From Daejeonella sp. (GTDB taxonomy: Bacteria; Bacteroidota; Bacteroidia; Sphingobacteriales; Sphingobacteriaceae), in NCBI RefSeq assembly GCF_030695525.1, contig NZ_JAUYSS010000025.1, positions 1 through 64,000 of the forward strand: a stretch of DNA of 64,000 nt, read 5' to 3'. A program made the position numbers and the translations under genes. The notes beneath the pieces are model-generated. The model ran no database searches and was not told the origin of the DNA. It saw only the letters and a list, made by a program, of their open reading frames with translations. The number at the start of each line of letters is the position of its first letter. The first letter of the stretch is position 1. Shown piece after piece: positions 8,173 through 16,463 of the stretch.

Positions 8173-8203
8173 TAAAAAAAGGCCACCCCGTCCAGGGGCG
8201 ACC
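8173..8203 (-). terminator. Rho-independent terminator of the EF-hand protein gene
   Basis: Read on the minus strand: GGTCGCCCC-TGGA-CGGGGTGGCC followed by TTTTTTTA. This gives a 9-bp GC-rich stem with two G-T pairs, a tight loop and a T tract, 22 bases after the stop at 8226. The remaining 8046-8172 shows no gene. Confidence 0.85.
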
Positions 8204-8225
8204 TTCATATTTGACTAATCTTTTT

Positions 8226-8705
8226 TTAATTATTTTTACGTCCAGCTCCGCCTGGCCTTCCAGCTCCAGCAGGTCGTCCCCCATCTGGTCTGTTTGTGTT
8301 TCCAACACCCTGCATCCTTTCACGGCTTTTGCCATTTGAGCGGGCAACATCACTTACCGCTTTGCCCTTTTCGCGTCCTTCATGCATAGTACCTCTGGCA
8401 GTACCGCTTACATCACGGCCGTGCATATTTTTATCGTTCGAGCCATTCAGCAAACCATCGTCCCTGCGATCAGCCTTACGATCCGCTCTACGCCCCATTT
8501 TATCAGCCTTGCGTGTTTCCCGCTCCTCTGGAGAGAAGATGCCGTCGTTATTGACATCGTACTTATGTTCGGTTCTGCCTTTGTCAGTTTTATCCTTGTC
8601 TTTAGCATATTCCCTTTGTTGGCCCTGCTTGGTTTTATCATTAGATTGAGCAAAAGCAGATACTGCAAATAGTGCAATAGCTGCCGACATAATTAATTTT
8701 TTCAT
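8226..8705 (-). CDS. Secreted basic protein with EF-hand-like loop, 159 residues
   Basis: ATG 8705 begins a clear signal peptide (MKKLIMSAAIALFAVSAFAQ). An upstream in-frame ATG would put 14 residues before it, so I reject that. The mature part is very hydrophilic and rich in Arg, Lys, Asp and Gly. It contains one canonical calcium loop DVNNDGIFSPEE, followed by repeated RxADRKADRR charge clusters, and ends in a Gly/Pro/Arg-rich tail (GRPAGAGRPGGAGRKNN). It probably binds calcium or nucleic acid or polymers outside the cytoplasm; no function is known. A strong terminator follows, so it is a single-gene unit. Confidence 0.75.
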   Translation of the reverse strand: MKKLIMSAAIALFAVSAFAQSNDKTKQGQQREYAKDKDKTDKGRTEHKYDVNNDGIFSPEERETRKADKMGRRADRKADRRDDGLLNGSNDKNMHGRDVSGTARGTMHEGREKGKAVSDVARSNGKSRERMQGVGNTNRPDGGRPAGAGRPGGAGRKNN

Positions 8706-8837
8706 GATTTCTATTTTTTGTTTCATATAAAAGTAATTGAGGAACATGAAGCGAACATGAAGATTGAAAAAAATGCCGGATTGTATCTGAAATTGAATTA
8801 TATGATTTTTGGGATTGCTATGATTTCAAGAACTAGT

Positions 8838-9746
8838 TTAAAATCCTTCTTCTATTAATTCTTTATTTACCATCATTCCTGCAGTGGTTCCCATTGCAAC
8901 TGCGTTAGCTACAGTCCGCATTCGAGTGCAATTGTCACCGCAAGCAAAAATTCCCCCGATGTTAGTTTTTTGAGCAGGGTCTACCCGGATATATCCCTCA
9001 TCATTTATTTCACAGCCCAGCATTTCCGGAATGCCGCTGTGCTGAACAAATGCACTCCGGGCATAAAGAGCTTTGACAGGAGTATTGCTTCCATCTTTAA
9101 AATGGACGTTTTTTACATATCCGTTTTCATGTTCCAATTGGTCAATTTCTGCCTCTTCTATTTTTATATTATGATTTCTGAGTTTTGCCATTTGCTCAAT
9201 GCTTAAATCTGATTTTCCGTTTGTGAACAAGGTCAGATCATCAGTCCAGTTGGAGATCAGAACAGAGAATTCGAACCCAAAATCACCGTTCCCCAAAATT
9301 CCGGTCTTCAGATTTCTGACCTCATAGCCATGACAATATGGACAGTGAAGAACACTGATGCCCCAGCTTTCTGCATAACCCGGGATTTCAGGAATAATGT
9401 CTTTGATACCTGTGGCTAAAATCAATTTCGATGCGTTGAATTTTTTACCCGAATCCGTCCGGATCTCAAAGCCATATTTGGTTTTTTTCCCATCCATTGC
9501 CAGTCCGCTGAAAAATTCTACCGTCGGATAGCACATCACCTGTTGTTTTGCAAGTGCAGCAATTTCATCAGGTTTCTTTCCATCTTGAGTAATAAAGTTA
9601 TGTGAATGCGGTGTTTGCCTATTGCAGGGTTGGCCAATGTCAATGATCAATACCTTTTTCAAAGACCTACCAAGGGCCATACCAGCTGCAAGTCCTGAAT
9701 AACTGCCCCCAATGATTATTACGTCATATTGATTATTGTTTTTCAT
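8838..9746 (-). CDS. Thioredoxin-reductase-like NAD(P)/FAD oxidoreductase
   Basis: A 302-residue flavoprotein with the FAD Rossmann motif GGSYSGLAAG near the N-terminus, a redox-active CPYC at Cys135-Cys138 (HCPYCHGYE), a second nucleotide motif GNGDFGFEFS and the closing FACGDN. CPYCHGYE differs from the CATCDG of true thioredoxin reductase, so the partner is probably another small thiol protein or disulfide. I start at ATG 9746, just before the FAD strand; the longer frame to 9800 lies inside the upstream gene. It overlaps the upstream 75-residue membrane protein gene by 14 bases, so they are coupled. Confidence 0.88.
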   Translation of the reverse strand: MKNNNQYDVIIIGGSYSGLAAGMALGRSLKKVLIIDIGQPCNRQTPHSHNFITQDGKKPDEIAALAKQQVMCYPTVEFFSGLAMDGKKTKYGFEIRTDSGKKFNASKLILATGIKDIIPEIPGYAESWGISVLHCPYCHGYEVRNLKTGILGNGDFGFEFSVLISNWTDDLTLFTNGKSDLSIEQMAKLRNHNIKIEEAEIDQLEHENGYVKNVHFKDGSNTPVKALYARSAFVQHSGIPEMLGCEINDEGYIRVDPAQKTNIGGIFACGDNCTRMRTVANAVAMGTTAGMMVNKELIEEGF

Positions 9747-9960
9747 AATCCTTTGATGAAAGTTTGCGAACAAGTATTTCAATAATTGGAATTCCTGCAA
9801 ACACCATCCACGGGACTAATGTAATGGTTAGCAGGAGTGTCCTCTGATACAATGGAATCGCAGATAATTGCTCTCCAAACAAATACAGAAATAGAGTGAT
9901 TGATGGATAGATAACAAGCCAAATTTTAAGGGATGTGATCAGTTTCATTTTTGTTTTCAT
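9733..9960 (-). CDS. Small membrane protein, 75 residues, coupled to the flavoenzyme
   Basis: I do not recognise the family. Two hydrophobic helices (about residues 10-28 and 41-63) are linked by FGEQLSAIPLYQRT, with a charged C-terminal tail. Its 3' end overlaps the start of the thioredoxin-reductase-like gene by 14 bases. ATG 9960 or 9948 are both possible starts. It is divergent from the barrel-protein gene at 10211, and its upstream region carries one of the TTGTCCTAT sites, suggesting shared control with that operon. Confidence 0.65.
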   Translation of the reverse strand: MKTKMKLITSLKIWLVIYPSITLFLYLFGEQLSAIPLYQRTLLLTITLVPWMVFAGIPIIEILVRKLSSKDYEKQ

Positions 9961-9992
9961 TCTTACATTTTATTTAAATCATTTACTGAATA

Positions 9993-10030
9993 CAAATCTC
10001 GCCTTCGCATGATCCTATTTGATAGGACAA
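9993..10030 (-). promoter_or_regulatory. Promoter with TTGTCCTAT site (minus strand)
   Basis: On the minus strand TTGTCCTAT (10022-10030) is followed after 21 bases by GAGATTTGTATTCA, similar to the TAATTTTGTTTCA found at the two plus-strand promoters. The site is also half of a palindrome TCCTAT-TTG-ATAGGA (10013-10027). It would drive the 75-residue protein and the flavoenzyme. Confidence 0.5.
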
Positions 10031-10151
10031 TGGCGGATTTGAATAGTACTAAGTCAAACTCTTGCATTAGTCCTATAGTATGGTCATGCTAAAATTTGTA
10101 AAGTATTGAAAATCAGATATAATTTAAGATATGTGCAATTCAATCACGTAA

Positions 10152-10188
10152 TTGTCCTATTCGTGGAAATGGTGCTGGTCTAATTTTG
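10152..10188 (+). promoter_or_regulatory. Promoter with TTGTCCTAT site before the barrel-protein gene
   Basis: TTGTCCTAT (10152-10160), 20 bases, then the -7 box TAATTTTG (10181-10188) with TTTCA after it. The same arrangement with the same 20-base spacing occurs at 12531-12567. A further TAGTCCTAT lies at 10068-10076. Confidence 0.65.
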
Positions 10189-10210
10189 TTTCATCAAAAA
10201 ACAAAAAATT

Positions 10211-10912
10211 ATGAAACCAACATTAAATGCAGGACTCATACTTGGTATGATTTTCCTGAGCACAAACACATTTGGCCAATCCTTGGATCTGGTTCCTGAG
10301 CACACAAAAAAGGACAGAACAACTCAAAGCACCTATCTTGATCCTGTCCTTAAAATGGTTAGTACTTCCATGAATTATGGTAGTTCAAACGCTTCATTAG
10401 CAGATTATAAGAAACAAAGCAGGGGAGTTCAAGCGGGTTTAACCTTCCAGGCTGGCCTGACACCTGATTTTTCATTGGCATCTGAGCTGTACCTGATCAT
10501 GAAGGGGGGCAAATTAAAGGGCAATAATCCAATTACTGGGAAAGAAACTAGTGACAAGTTATATTCCCTTGAACTACCGGTACTTGCCAGACTTCATGTC
10601 GGTAAATTCTATACCAATGCCGGACCTTCAGTATCCTTTAACCTTTACGGAAACCGGAAAATGGATGGGCAGAAAAGGGATCTCTCATTTGGAAATGCGG
10701 GTCAGGACTTCAAAAGTTTGGAGGCAGGTATTCAAGTTGGAGGAGGCTATACTTTCAAAGCAAAGCAGCGTATGGTTACCCTCGACTTCAGGTATAATCA
10801 TGGCTTGACCAATATCTCTAATACTAGGGAAATATATAACAGGAATGTAATGATCAGCATGCATGTTTATCAGCCATGGAAATCAAACCTTTTTTCAACA
10901 AATAAAAAATAA
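10211..10912 (+). CDS. Outer-membrane beta-barrel protein, PorT-like
   Basis: A 233-residue protein with a signal peptide (residues 1-22, ending TFGQ) and a mature part of alternating hydrophobic strands typical of the small eight- or ten-strand barrels of the OMP_b-brl_2/PorT group in Bacteroidota. The segment LYSLELPVLARLHVGKFYTNAGPSVSFNLYG is characteristic. Its role is unknown. It is the first gene of a unit with the DUF4386 protein (4 bases downstream) and the AraC regulator, behind a TTGTCCTAT promoter. Confidence 0.82.
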   Translation: MKPTLNAGLILGMIFLSTNTFGQSLDLVPEHTKKDRTTQSTYLDPVLKMVSTSMNYGSSNASLADYKKQSRGVQAGLTFQAGLTPDFSLASELYLIMKGGKLKGNNPITGKETSDKLYSLELPVLARLHVGKFYTNAGPSVSFNLYGNRKMDGQKRDLSFGNAGQDFKSLEAGIQVGGGYTFKAKQRMVTLDFRYNHGLTNISNTREIYNRNVMISMHVYQPWKSNLFSTNKK

Positions 10913-10916
10913 TAAA

Positions 10917-11627
10917 ATGGAAAGAAGTATCACATCTCAAAAGGATGCAATCACAACCGGTGCATTCTTTATAACTGCTACAGTAGCAGCAATCATTGGA
11001 ATTAGTTTGTATGATCCCATTTTAAATGATTCAAATACTTTGTCGGCAGCCTCCGCAAATTCAAATCAGATTGAACTAGGTGCATTATTTGAATTAATAC
11101 TGGCCTTTGCCAATATAGGAACAGGAATTATGTTATTTCCTTTTCTTAGAAGATACAGCGAGAGCTGGGGCCTGGCTTATGCCTGTTTCAGACTCCTGGA
11201 GGTTGTATTTATTCTAATTGGGATAATAAGTCTGTTGTCAATAGTAAAATTAAGTCAGGAATATTCCGGGACAGAATTGGCTGCACTTCAGTCCGCAGCA
11301 AAGACCTTAAAGACGATTCATTCCTGGTCATTTATACTCGGACCTCATTTTATGCTGGGTATCAATACCTTTATTTATAGCTATATCTTCTATCAATCGG
11401 GACTGGTGCCAAGGAGACTCTCAATTTTGGGACTTTTTGCTGCGGTTCTGATTTTGATTGCTGCGGTTCAGGAAATATTAGGATTTATGCCTCATTTCTC
11501 TGCACAGATTATACCCTATGCCTTCCCAATTGCCATTTATGAAATGATACTGGCAGTCTGGCTGATCCGCAAAGGTTTTAATCTGGAAATGATAAGGCCT
11601 GTGCAGTATTTGTCGGAAACTTATTAA
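10917..11627 (+). CDS. DUF4386 family membrane protein
   Basis: About 236 residues starting at ATG 10917, four bases after the stop of the barrel gene; the longer frame from 10863 would overlap that gene and lacks support. Six hydrophobic helices are visible, with DUF4386-like features such as the external loop rich in polar residues after helix 1 and LLEVVFILIGIISLL and PHFMLGINTFIYSYIFYQSGLVPR further on. No biochemical function is known. It sits in the same transcription unit as the barrel protein and an AraC regulator. Confidence 0.8.
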   Translation: MERSITSQKDAITTGAFFITATVAAIIGISLYDPILNDSNTLSAASANSNQIELGALFELILAFANIGTGIMLFPFLRRYSESWGLAYACFRLLEVVFILIGIISLLSIVKLSQEYSGTELAALQSAAKTLKTIHSWSFILGPHFMLGINTFIYSYIFYQSGLVPRRLSILGLFAAVLILIAAVQEILGFMPHFSAQIIPYAFPIAIYEMILAVWLIRKGFNLEMIRPVQYLSETY

Positions 11628-11647
11628 ATTGATTAACATTTTTACAA

Positions 11648-12511
11648 ATGAAGAGCATTCCTGTCAGACAAATCCGTTCTTCTTTCATGGAAGAAGCTAC
11701 TCCTGAGCGTTTTAACATACGCAGGCTGGAAGCTGTAGTAGGCAACAAGGACTTATTCCATGACCTGCACAGACATAATTTTTTCTTTATTCTGGCAGTA
11801 AAAGATGGGAATGGTACACATGATATTGACTTTAGTTCTTACCCGGTTAAAAGCAACTCTGTTTTTTTCATTAAGCCTGGTCAGGTGCACCAGCTTGAGA
11901 TGAAAGCCGGTTGCTCCGGGTATTTGCTGGAGTTTAATGCTGAGTTTTATCATCCGGCAAACAAAGCCGCAATTCAACATTTAAAAAAAGCAAGTAACCG
12001 GAATTTCTGCCAGTTTGATAAGGAAGGCTTTAAAGAGCTTAATCAGATATTGGAAATTATATTCAGTGAATATTCCGGTAAACAGGAGGCATATCAGGAA
12101 TGTATCAGGGCAAGTCTCGATATTTTAATGATCGGATTGTTTAGGCAGAGTCGTAATTCAGCCTCATCACCCTCAAGCACCCATCTTTATGCTCAGGAAA
12201 GACTGGAGGAGTTTTTCGAATTGCTTGAGACCCATGTCACGGATCATAAGCAAGTTTCATATTATACCGATTTAATGAATCTCTCTGCATTTCAACTCAA
12301 TGAAATTACAAAATCAACAGTAGGCAAAACCTCATCTGAACTCATAAATGATCACATCCTTCTTGAGGCAAAACGACATTTGCTGGCAACCCCAAATCAG
12401 GTTAAGGAGATAGCTGAACAGCTTGGTTACGAAGATGTATCTTATTTTATCCGCTTTTTCAAAAAACATACCGGATACTCTCCCGAAGTATACCGGATTA
12501 AGCACAGTTAA
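11648..12511 (+). CDS. AraC family transcriptional regulator
   Basis: A 287-residue regulator. Residues 1-150 form a cupin-like sensor domain (HDLHRHNFFFILAVKDG, FFIKPGQVHQLEM). The C-terminal 100 residues carry two helix-turn-helix motifs ending in VKEIAEQLGYEDVSYFIRFFKKHTGYSPEVYR. It lies 20 bases downstream of the DUF4386 gene and between two promoters that carry TTGTCCTAT. I infer that it binds these sites and controls the neighbouring genes, including its own unit. The effector is unknown; such cupin domains usually bind small organic molecules. Confidence 0.92.
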   Translation: MKSIPVRQIRSSFMEEATPERFNIRRLEAVVGNKDLFHDLHRHNFFFILAVKDGNGTHDIDFSSYPVKSNSVFFIKPGQVHQLEMKAGCSGYLLEFNAEFYHPANKAAIQHLKKASNRNFCQFDKEGFKELNQILEIIFSEYSGKQEAYQECIRASLDILMIGLFRQSRNSASSPSSTHLYAQERLEEFFELLETHVTDHKQVSYYTDLMNLSAFQLNEITKSTVGKTSSELINDHILLEAKRHLLATPNQVKEIAEQLGYEDVSYFIRFFKKHTGYSPEVYRIKHS

Positions 12512-12530
12512 ATCCTGCTAAACTCCTTTT

Positions 12531-12567
12531 TTGTCCTATCCTTCAGTTCCTGCCTACTATAATTTTG
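12531..12567 (+). promoter_or_regulatory. Promoter with TTGTCCTAT site before the SDR gene
   Basis: TTGTCCTAT (12531-12539), 20 bases, then TAATTTTG (12560-12567) followed by TTTCA. It matches the promoter at 10152-10188 in both boxes and spacing. Confidence 0.65.
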
Positions 12568-12600
12568 TTTCAATAAAATTTAATTAAAACGATTACAGAA

Positions 12601-13194
12601 ATGAAAATTATCATTGTTGGTGCTACAGGCACTATGGGCAGGTATTTAGCAAATGCATTCGAAAAAGATCATGAAATTATTAGGGTCGCTTCTTCGGGAG
12701 GAGACATTCAGGCCGATATTACCTCAACCGAATCAATAGAAAATATATTTAAGAAAGTTGGCTCGTTCGACGCACTGATTTCAACTGCCGGGCCTACATA
12801 TGTGGGTCCCTGGAAAACGCTTACCGACAAATTATTCAGGCAAGGTGTAGAGGGTAAGATGATGGGGCAGATCAATCTGGTACTTATCGGTCAACATTAC
12901 ATCAATGCCAAAGGCTCTTTTACTTTAATAACCGGAGAATTAACGCATAATCCTCAACTAAACTTTGCAAATGCATCTGCTGCGAATGGTGCGATTGAGG
13001 GTTTTGTTCGCGCGGCTGCAATTGAATTACAAACCGGAATCAGGATTAATGCAGTAAGTCCGACAGTTATTGAAGATTCTCCCCAATATTTTCCATTCTT
13101 TCCCGGAGAAATCCCTGTGAGCATGAAACACTTAGAGTATGCCTTTCGCAGAAGTGTGTTTGGTGCCAATACCGGACAAATAATAAAACTATAG
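12601..13194 (+). CDS. SDR-fold protein lacking the YxxxK catalytic pair
   Basis: A 197-residue short-chain dehydrogenase-like protein with the nucleotide motif GATGTMGRYLA at residues 7-17, the STAGP segment, and the C-terminal INAVSPTVIEDSPQYFPFFPG. It resembles the group of short SDRs similar to PRK07578. The usual catalytic YxxxK is absent: the corresponding stretch reads FANASAANGAIEGFVRAA. So it may bind NAD(P)H without normal carbonyl reduction, or use another mechanism. It has its own TTGTCCTAT promoter, suggesting control by the AraC protein encoded just upstream. Confidence 0.85.
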   Translation: MKIIIVGATGTMGRYLANAFEKDHEIIRVASSGGDIQADITSTESIENIFKKVGSFDALISTAGPTYVGPWKTLTDKLFRQGVEGKMMGQINLVLIGQHYINAKGSFTLITGELTHNPQLNFANASAANGAIEGFVRAAAIELQTGIRINAVSPTVIEDSPQYFPFFPGEIPVSMKHLEYAFRRSVFGANTGQIIKL

Positions 13195-13208
13195 GCTATC
13201 TAAAGGAA

Positions 13209-13245
13209 GGTGGTCGCATGTGTCGCTTTGTTACATTCGACCACC
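13209..13245. terminator. Possible bidirectional terminator hairpin
   Basis: GGTGGTCG (13209-13216) pairs with CGACCACC (13238-13245), and ATGT/ACAT extends the stem inside. It lies between convergent genes ending at 13194 and 13367. There is no T tract, so the role is uncertain. Confidence 0.4.
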
Positions 13246-13366
13246 GGGTCGGCTAATCTATTACGACATGTGGCCCCTACAGGGCAAATGGGCAAAAAGG
13301 CACCTAACAGAAATCTTGAATGCTTAAATATTGACATTGCGCATGCGCCAGCGTAACTTACCATTC

Positions 13367-14521
13367 CTATTTCAGGATATTCTCATAGAGCCTCAGAATA
13401 TTTTCCTTATGCAGCTCCAGACTGAAGTGTTTTTCAACCCTCTCCTTTGAACATTCACCAAATAATTTTAAGCTTGAAGGGTCATTCAAAAAAAGTCCAA
13501 TCTTATCTGCAAGATCTTCTGCATTTTTATTTTCAAACAAATAACCGTTCTGTGCATTTGCAATTTGTTCAGTAGTGCCTCCTGCATTGGATCCAATTAC
13601 AGGCAGACCTAAACTCATCGCTTCCATAATAACACCGCCAAAAGGTTCGGGCTCGCCCGAAGGCAAAACGAAAACATCAAATAATTTGTAAAAGGGGAGA
13701 GGATCGGGTAAATGTCCCAAAAAATGTATCCTGTCTTCCAGGTGATATTTTTTGATCAGCGCTGTTATGGTTTGCTTTTGCCATTCATAGCCCGGAACAT
13801 AATCTCCGATCAATACTGCCTGAATATTTTTTCCGGTTCTTTGAGTAATTATTCCAATGGCTTCAATCAGGTATTCCTGACCTTTTCTTATTAGTCTGAT
13901 CCTTGAAGTACAACCCAGCACCAGATCCGCCTGTTTCAGACTTTGCTGGAGTGCCTCAGGGATAGAAATGTTTGCTCTGCTCTGTGGAATTTCAAAACCA
14001 TTATAAATAGTCATTACATTTTGATGATCCTGAAATTGTGCAGCCATGGTTTTAGATACGCATACCACCCTGTCAGAAAATCGGGTCATGTAGGCAGAAT
14101 AAATTGGCCAGAACTTTTTAAAATCACCAAACCATTCCCTGATATGCCAGATATGTTTCCTCCCCGAGATTTTTGCAGCAAGTGCTGGAGCAGGAACAAC
14201 TCCCGAATTGGTGTGAATGATCCTGATATCGTATTTGCGAATAATTTTTCGGATTGTAAGCAGGTTATCGAAAAACCGGACAAGGGTAGATCCAATGAAT
14301 CTTAATTTAAAAGAATTACGGGTGAAGATGTAAAGACTCTCATACAACAGGATTCTGTCAGCAGGTAGTATCGCACTCAATTCGGCATTCAAACTGCCTG
14401 CTTCAGGTAATAAAACATAAACTTTGTACTTTGCATTCAGGATCCGAACCAGTTTAATCAATGAGCGGCTCGCGCCATACATATCGCCACTATGTCCGAC
14501 TAATAAGATGTTTTCCATCAT
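13367..14521 (-). CDS. GT4 family glycosyltransferase
   Basis: A 384-residue GT-B glycosyltransferase. The N-terminal domain starts LLVGHSGDMYGASRSLIKLV. The C-terminal donor domain shows CTSRIRLIRKGQEYLIEA and the EPFGGVIMEAMSLGLPVIGSNAGG segment with the E-x7-E signature. It probably adds a sugar to the exopolysaccharide repeat unit on the cytoplasmic face. Its ATG overlaps the asnB stop as ATGATGG, so it is translationally coupled to asnB and belongs to the acetyltransferase-asnB-GT4 unit. Sugar specificity cannot be told. Confidence 0.9.
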   Translation of the reverse strand: MMENILLVGHSGDMYGASRSLIKLVRILNAKYKVYVLLPEAGSLNAELSAILPADRILLYESLYIFTRNSFKLRFIGSTLVRFFDNLLTIRKIIRKYDIRIIHTNSGVVPAPALAAKISGRKHIWHIREWFGDFKKFWPIYSAYMTRFSDRVVCVSKTMAAQFQDHQNVMTIYNGFEIPQSRANISIPEALQQSLKQADLVLGCTSRIRLIRKGQEYLIEAIGIITQRTGKNIQAVLIGDYVPGYEWQKQTITALIKKYHLEDRIHFLGHLPDPLPFYKLFDVFVLPSGEPEPFGGVIMEAMSLGLPVIGSNAGGTTEQIANAQNGYLFENKNAEDLADKIGLFLNDPSSLKLFGECSKERVEKHFSLELHKENILRLYENILK

Positions 14522-16428
14522 TTCGTAAATCCAAATTTAGATTCATGTTGCCTGTGCCATTCCAAAAAGCAAAAAATATTCCATATTAATCGGAAATTCG
14601 TTCCGGGTTTTTGTTTTTGCACGTCCTGCCACAAATCGTTAACCTTGGCGGCATCCAGATATGGATTATTTTTCAGGTTTTCTTCCGAAAATAAAAAAGT
14701 AGATAGTTCAGACAGACTGGAATTGAGCCATTGAAGTTTCGGAGTTTCAAAACCCTGTTTTGGCCGGTTTGATATCAGCTCAGCGACAGAAGGCGGCAAT
14801 TTCTTTTTTAATAATTTCCTCAGATAGTTTTTTGATTGAAATAAATACTGATTAAAGTGAGAAGATGATTTTAATACCTCTTCAACAAGCTGATGATCCA
14901 GAAATGGGGTACGGGCTTCAACACTGCATGCCATCATCATTCGGTCTGTTTTTACAAGCAGGTCGTCGGGTAACCAGGTTAGAAGATCGAGCATGAGACT
15001 TGATTCCAGTTTACCTGATTTTTTTTCAAAGTCCTTAAGAAAACTATCAAATTGACTTTCGTAGTTCCCTGAGTTCTGTTTAGCAGTATTCAGGTAGTTG
15101 CGGCTTAGTTCCGGACTAAGAATGGATGTCCACCTGGAAACACCCGTATCTTTTTTGAAATTTCCGATACTCTGTAGTTTATTTCTGATACGGTCAAATT
15201 TATGGATTCCCAAACCCGAAATTATTTCCATAAAGGCACGGGCACCTTCAAAAGGTAATTTGCCTAATTGGTAATAATATTTCTCATAACGGTAATGATC
15301 GTAACCGTGAAAGAGTTCATCGGCACCTTCTCCCGATAAGACTACTTTAACATGCTGACTAATTGATTTTGAGATCAGGTAGGTAGGAATGATCGCTGAA
15401 TCACCCATGGGCTGATCGGCATGATATATTGAAGAAGAAAAATTTTCAACTGTGATATCATCCAGCCTTAGGGTAATGAGGTCAAGGTCAAGGGAAGTGG
15501 CTACTTTTTGTGCATAGAAAGATTCATCAATTGACTTTTCTGCGAAACTAACATTAAAGGCTTTTACTTTTTTTCCGGCCAGTTCATGCATATAACAGGC
15601 AAGCAGGGAGGAATCAATTCCACCACTAAGCAGCAGTCCGATATCGACATTGGCAACCAGCCTGTACTTTATACTTTCTGCAAGCAGGCTGTCAATCTCT
15701 TCGATCTCAGGTATATCTTTTCGTTCGCCAACAAAGTCAAACATACTCCAATAAGACAAGGTTTCTCCCTGGTCTTTATTGAGTTCATACCTGTATATAG
15801 TTGCCGGACTTATTTGTCTTACGTTTTTATAAATGGTAGCGGGACCCGGTATGTATTGCAGCGAGAGAAAATTCAACAGACTCTCCTCATTTATTTCAAG
15901 TGGTATGTTTTTGAATGCGTGGAAGAATTTTATTTCTGAAGAAAAGACAATAAGCTCTTCATTTTCAAACAGAAACAGAGGTTTTTTACCCAATCTGTCC
16001 CGGGCGAAAACCACCTCCTTTTCCTTACGGTCATAAATGACCATCGCGAACATTCCCCTCAGAACTTTGCAAAAGTCTGCGCCATATTGAATGTATGCAG
16101 CTATGATAACTTCTGTATCGCTTTCTGTCCTGAATGTATGGCCGAGTTTTTTCAGATCAGTTCTCAATTCCTGATAATTGTATATCTCACCATTAAAGAC
16201 AATGATATACCGTTCACAGGTAGATTGAAATGGCTGATTTCCATCGGCTGAAAGATCGATAATGGATAAGCGGCGATGGCCTAAGCAAATATCGTTTTCG
16301 GTCCATAATCCCTTATTATCGGGACCACGGTATTCCATCTGATCGAGTGCATGACTGAGGGGATCAAAATAATCTGAGCGGAAGTTTTTTACTTCCTTTT
16401 TTGATATTACACCAATGATACCACACAT
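14518..16428 (-). CDS. asnB: Glutamine-dependent asparagine synthetase
   Basis: A 636-residue two-domain enzyme. MCGIIG gives the N-terminal nucleophile Cys2 of the glutaminase domain, with RRLSIIDLS and FNGEIYN. The synthetase domain contains the ATP loop SGGIDSS around residue 266 and GEGADELFHGYDHY. It makes asparagine or amidates another carboxylate, at the cost of ATP and glutamine. AsnB copies inside polysaccharide clusters often amidate uronic acids, and this one is embedded between an acetyltransferase and a glycosyltransferase, so that role is plausible but inferred. Length and motifs look intact. Confidence 0.93.
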   Translation of the reverse strand: MCGIIGVISKKEVKNFRSDYFDPLSHALDQMEYRGPDNKGLWTENDICLGHRRLSIIDLSADGNQPFQSTCERYIIVFNGEIYNYQELRTDLKKLGHTFRTESDTEVIIAAYIQYGADFCKVLRGMFAMVIYDRKEKEVVFARDRLGKKPLFLFENEELIVFSSEIKFFHAFKNIPLEINEESLLNFLSLQYIPGPATIYKNVRQISPATIYRYELNKDQGETLSYWSMFDFVGERKDIPEIEEIDSLLAESIKYRLVANVDIGLLLSGGIDSSLLACYMHELAGKKVKAFNVSFAEKSIDESFYAQKVATSLDLDLITLRLDDITVENFSSSIYHADQPMGDSAIIPTYLISKSISQHVKVVLSGEGADELFHGYDHYRYEKYYYQLGKLPFEGARAFMEIISGLGIHKFDRIRNKLQSIGNFKKDTGVSRWTSILSPELSRNYLNTAKQNSGNYESQFDSFLKDFEKKSGKLESSLMLDLLTWLPDDLLVKTDRMMMACSVEARTPFLDHQLVEEVLKSSSHFNQYLFQSKNYLRKLLKKKLPPSVAELISNRPKQGFETPKLQWLNSSLSELSTFLFSEENLKNNPYLDAAKVNDLWQDVQKQKPGTNFRLIWNIFCFLEWHRQHESKFGFTK

Positions 16429-16463
16429 AATCAGATTATTCTTGTTCGGTCAAAATCAGGAAA

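Noticed and set aside
8057-8353. 98-codon minus-strand frame
   Set aside because: Overlaps the EF-hand gene in another frame and runs through its terminator.
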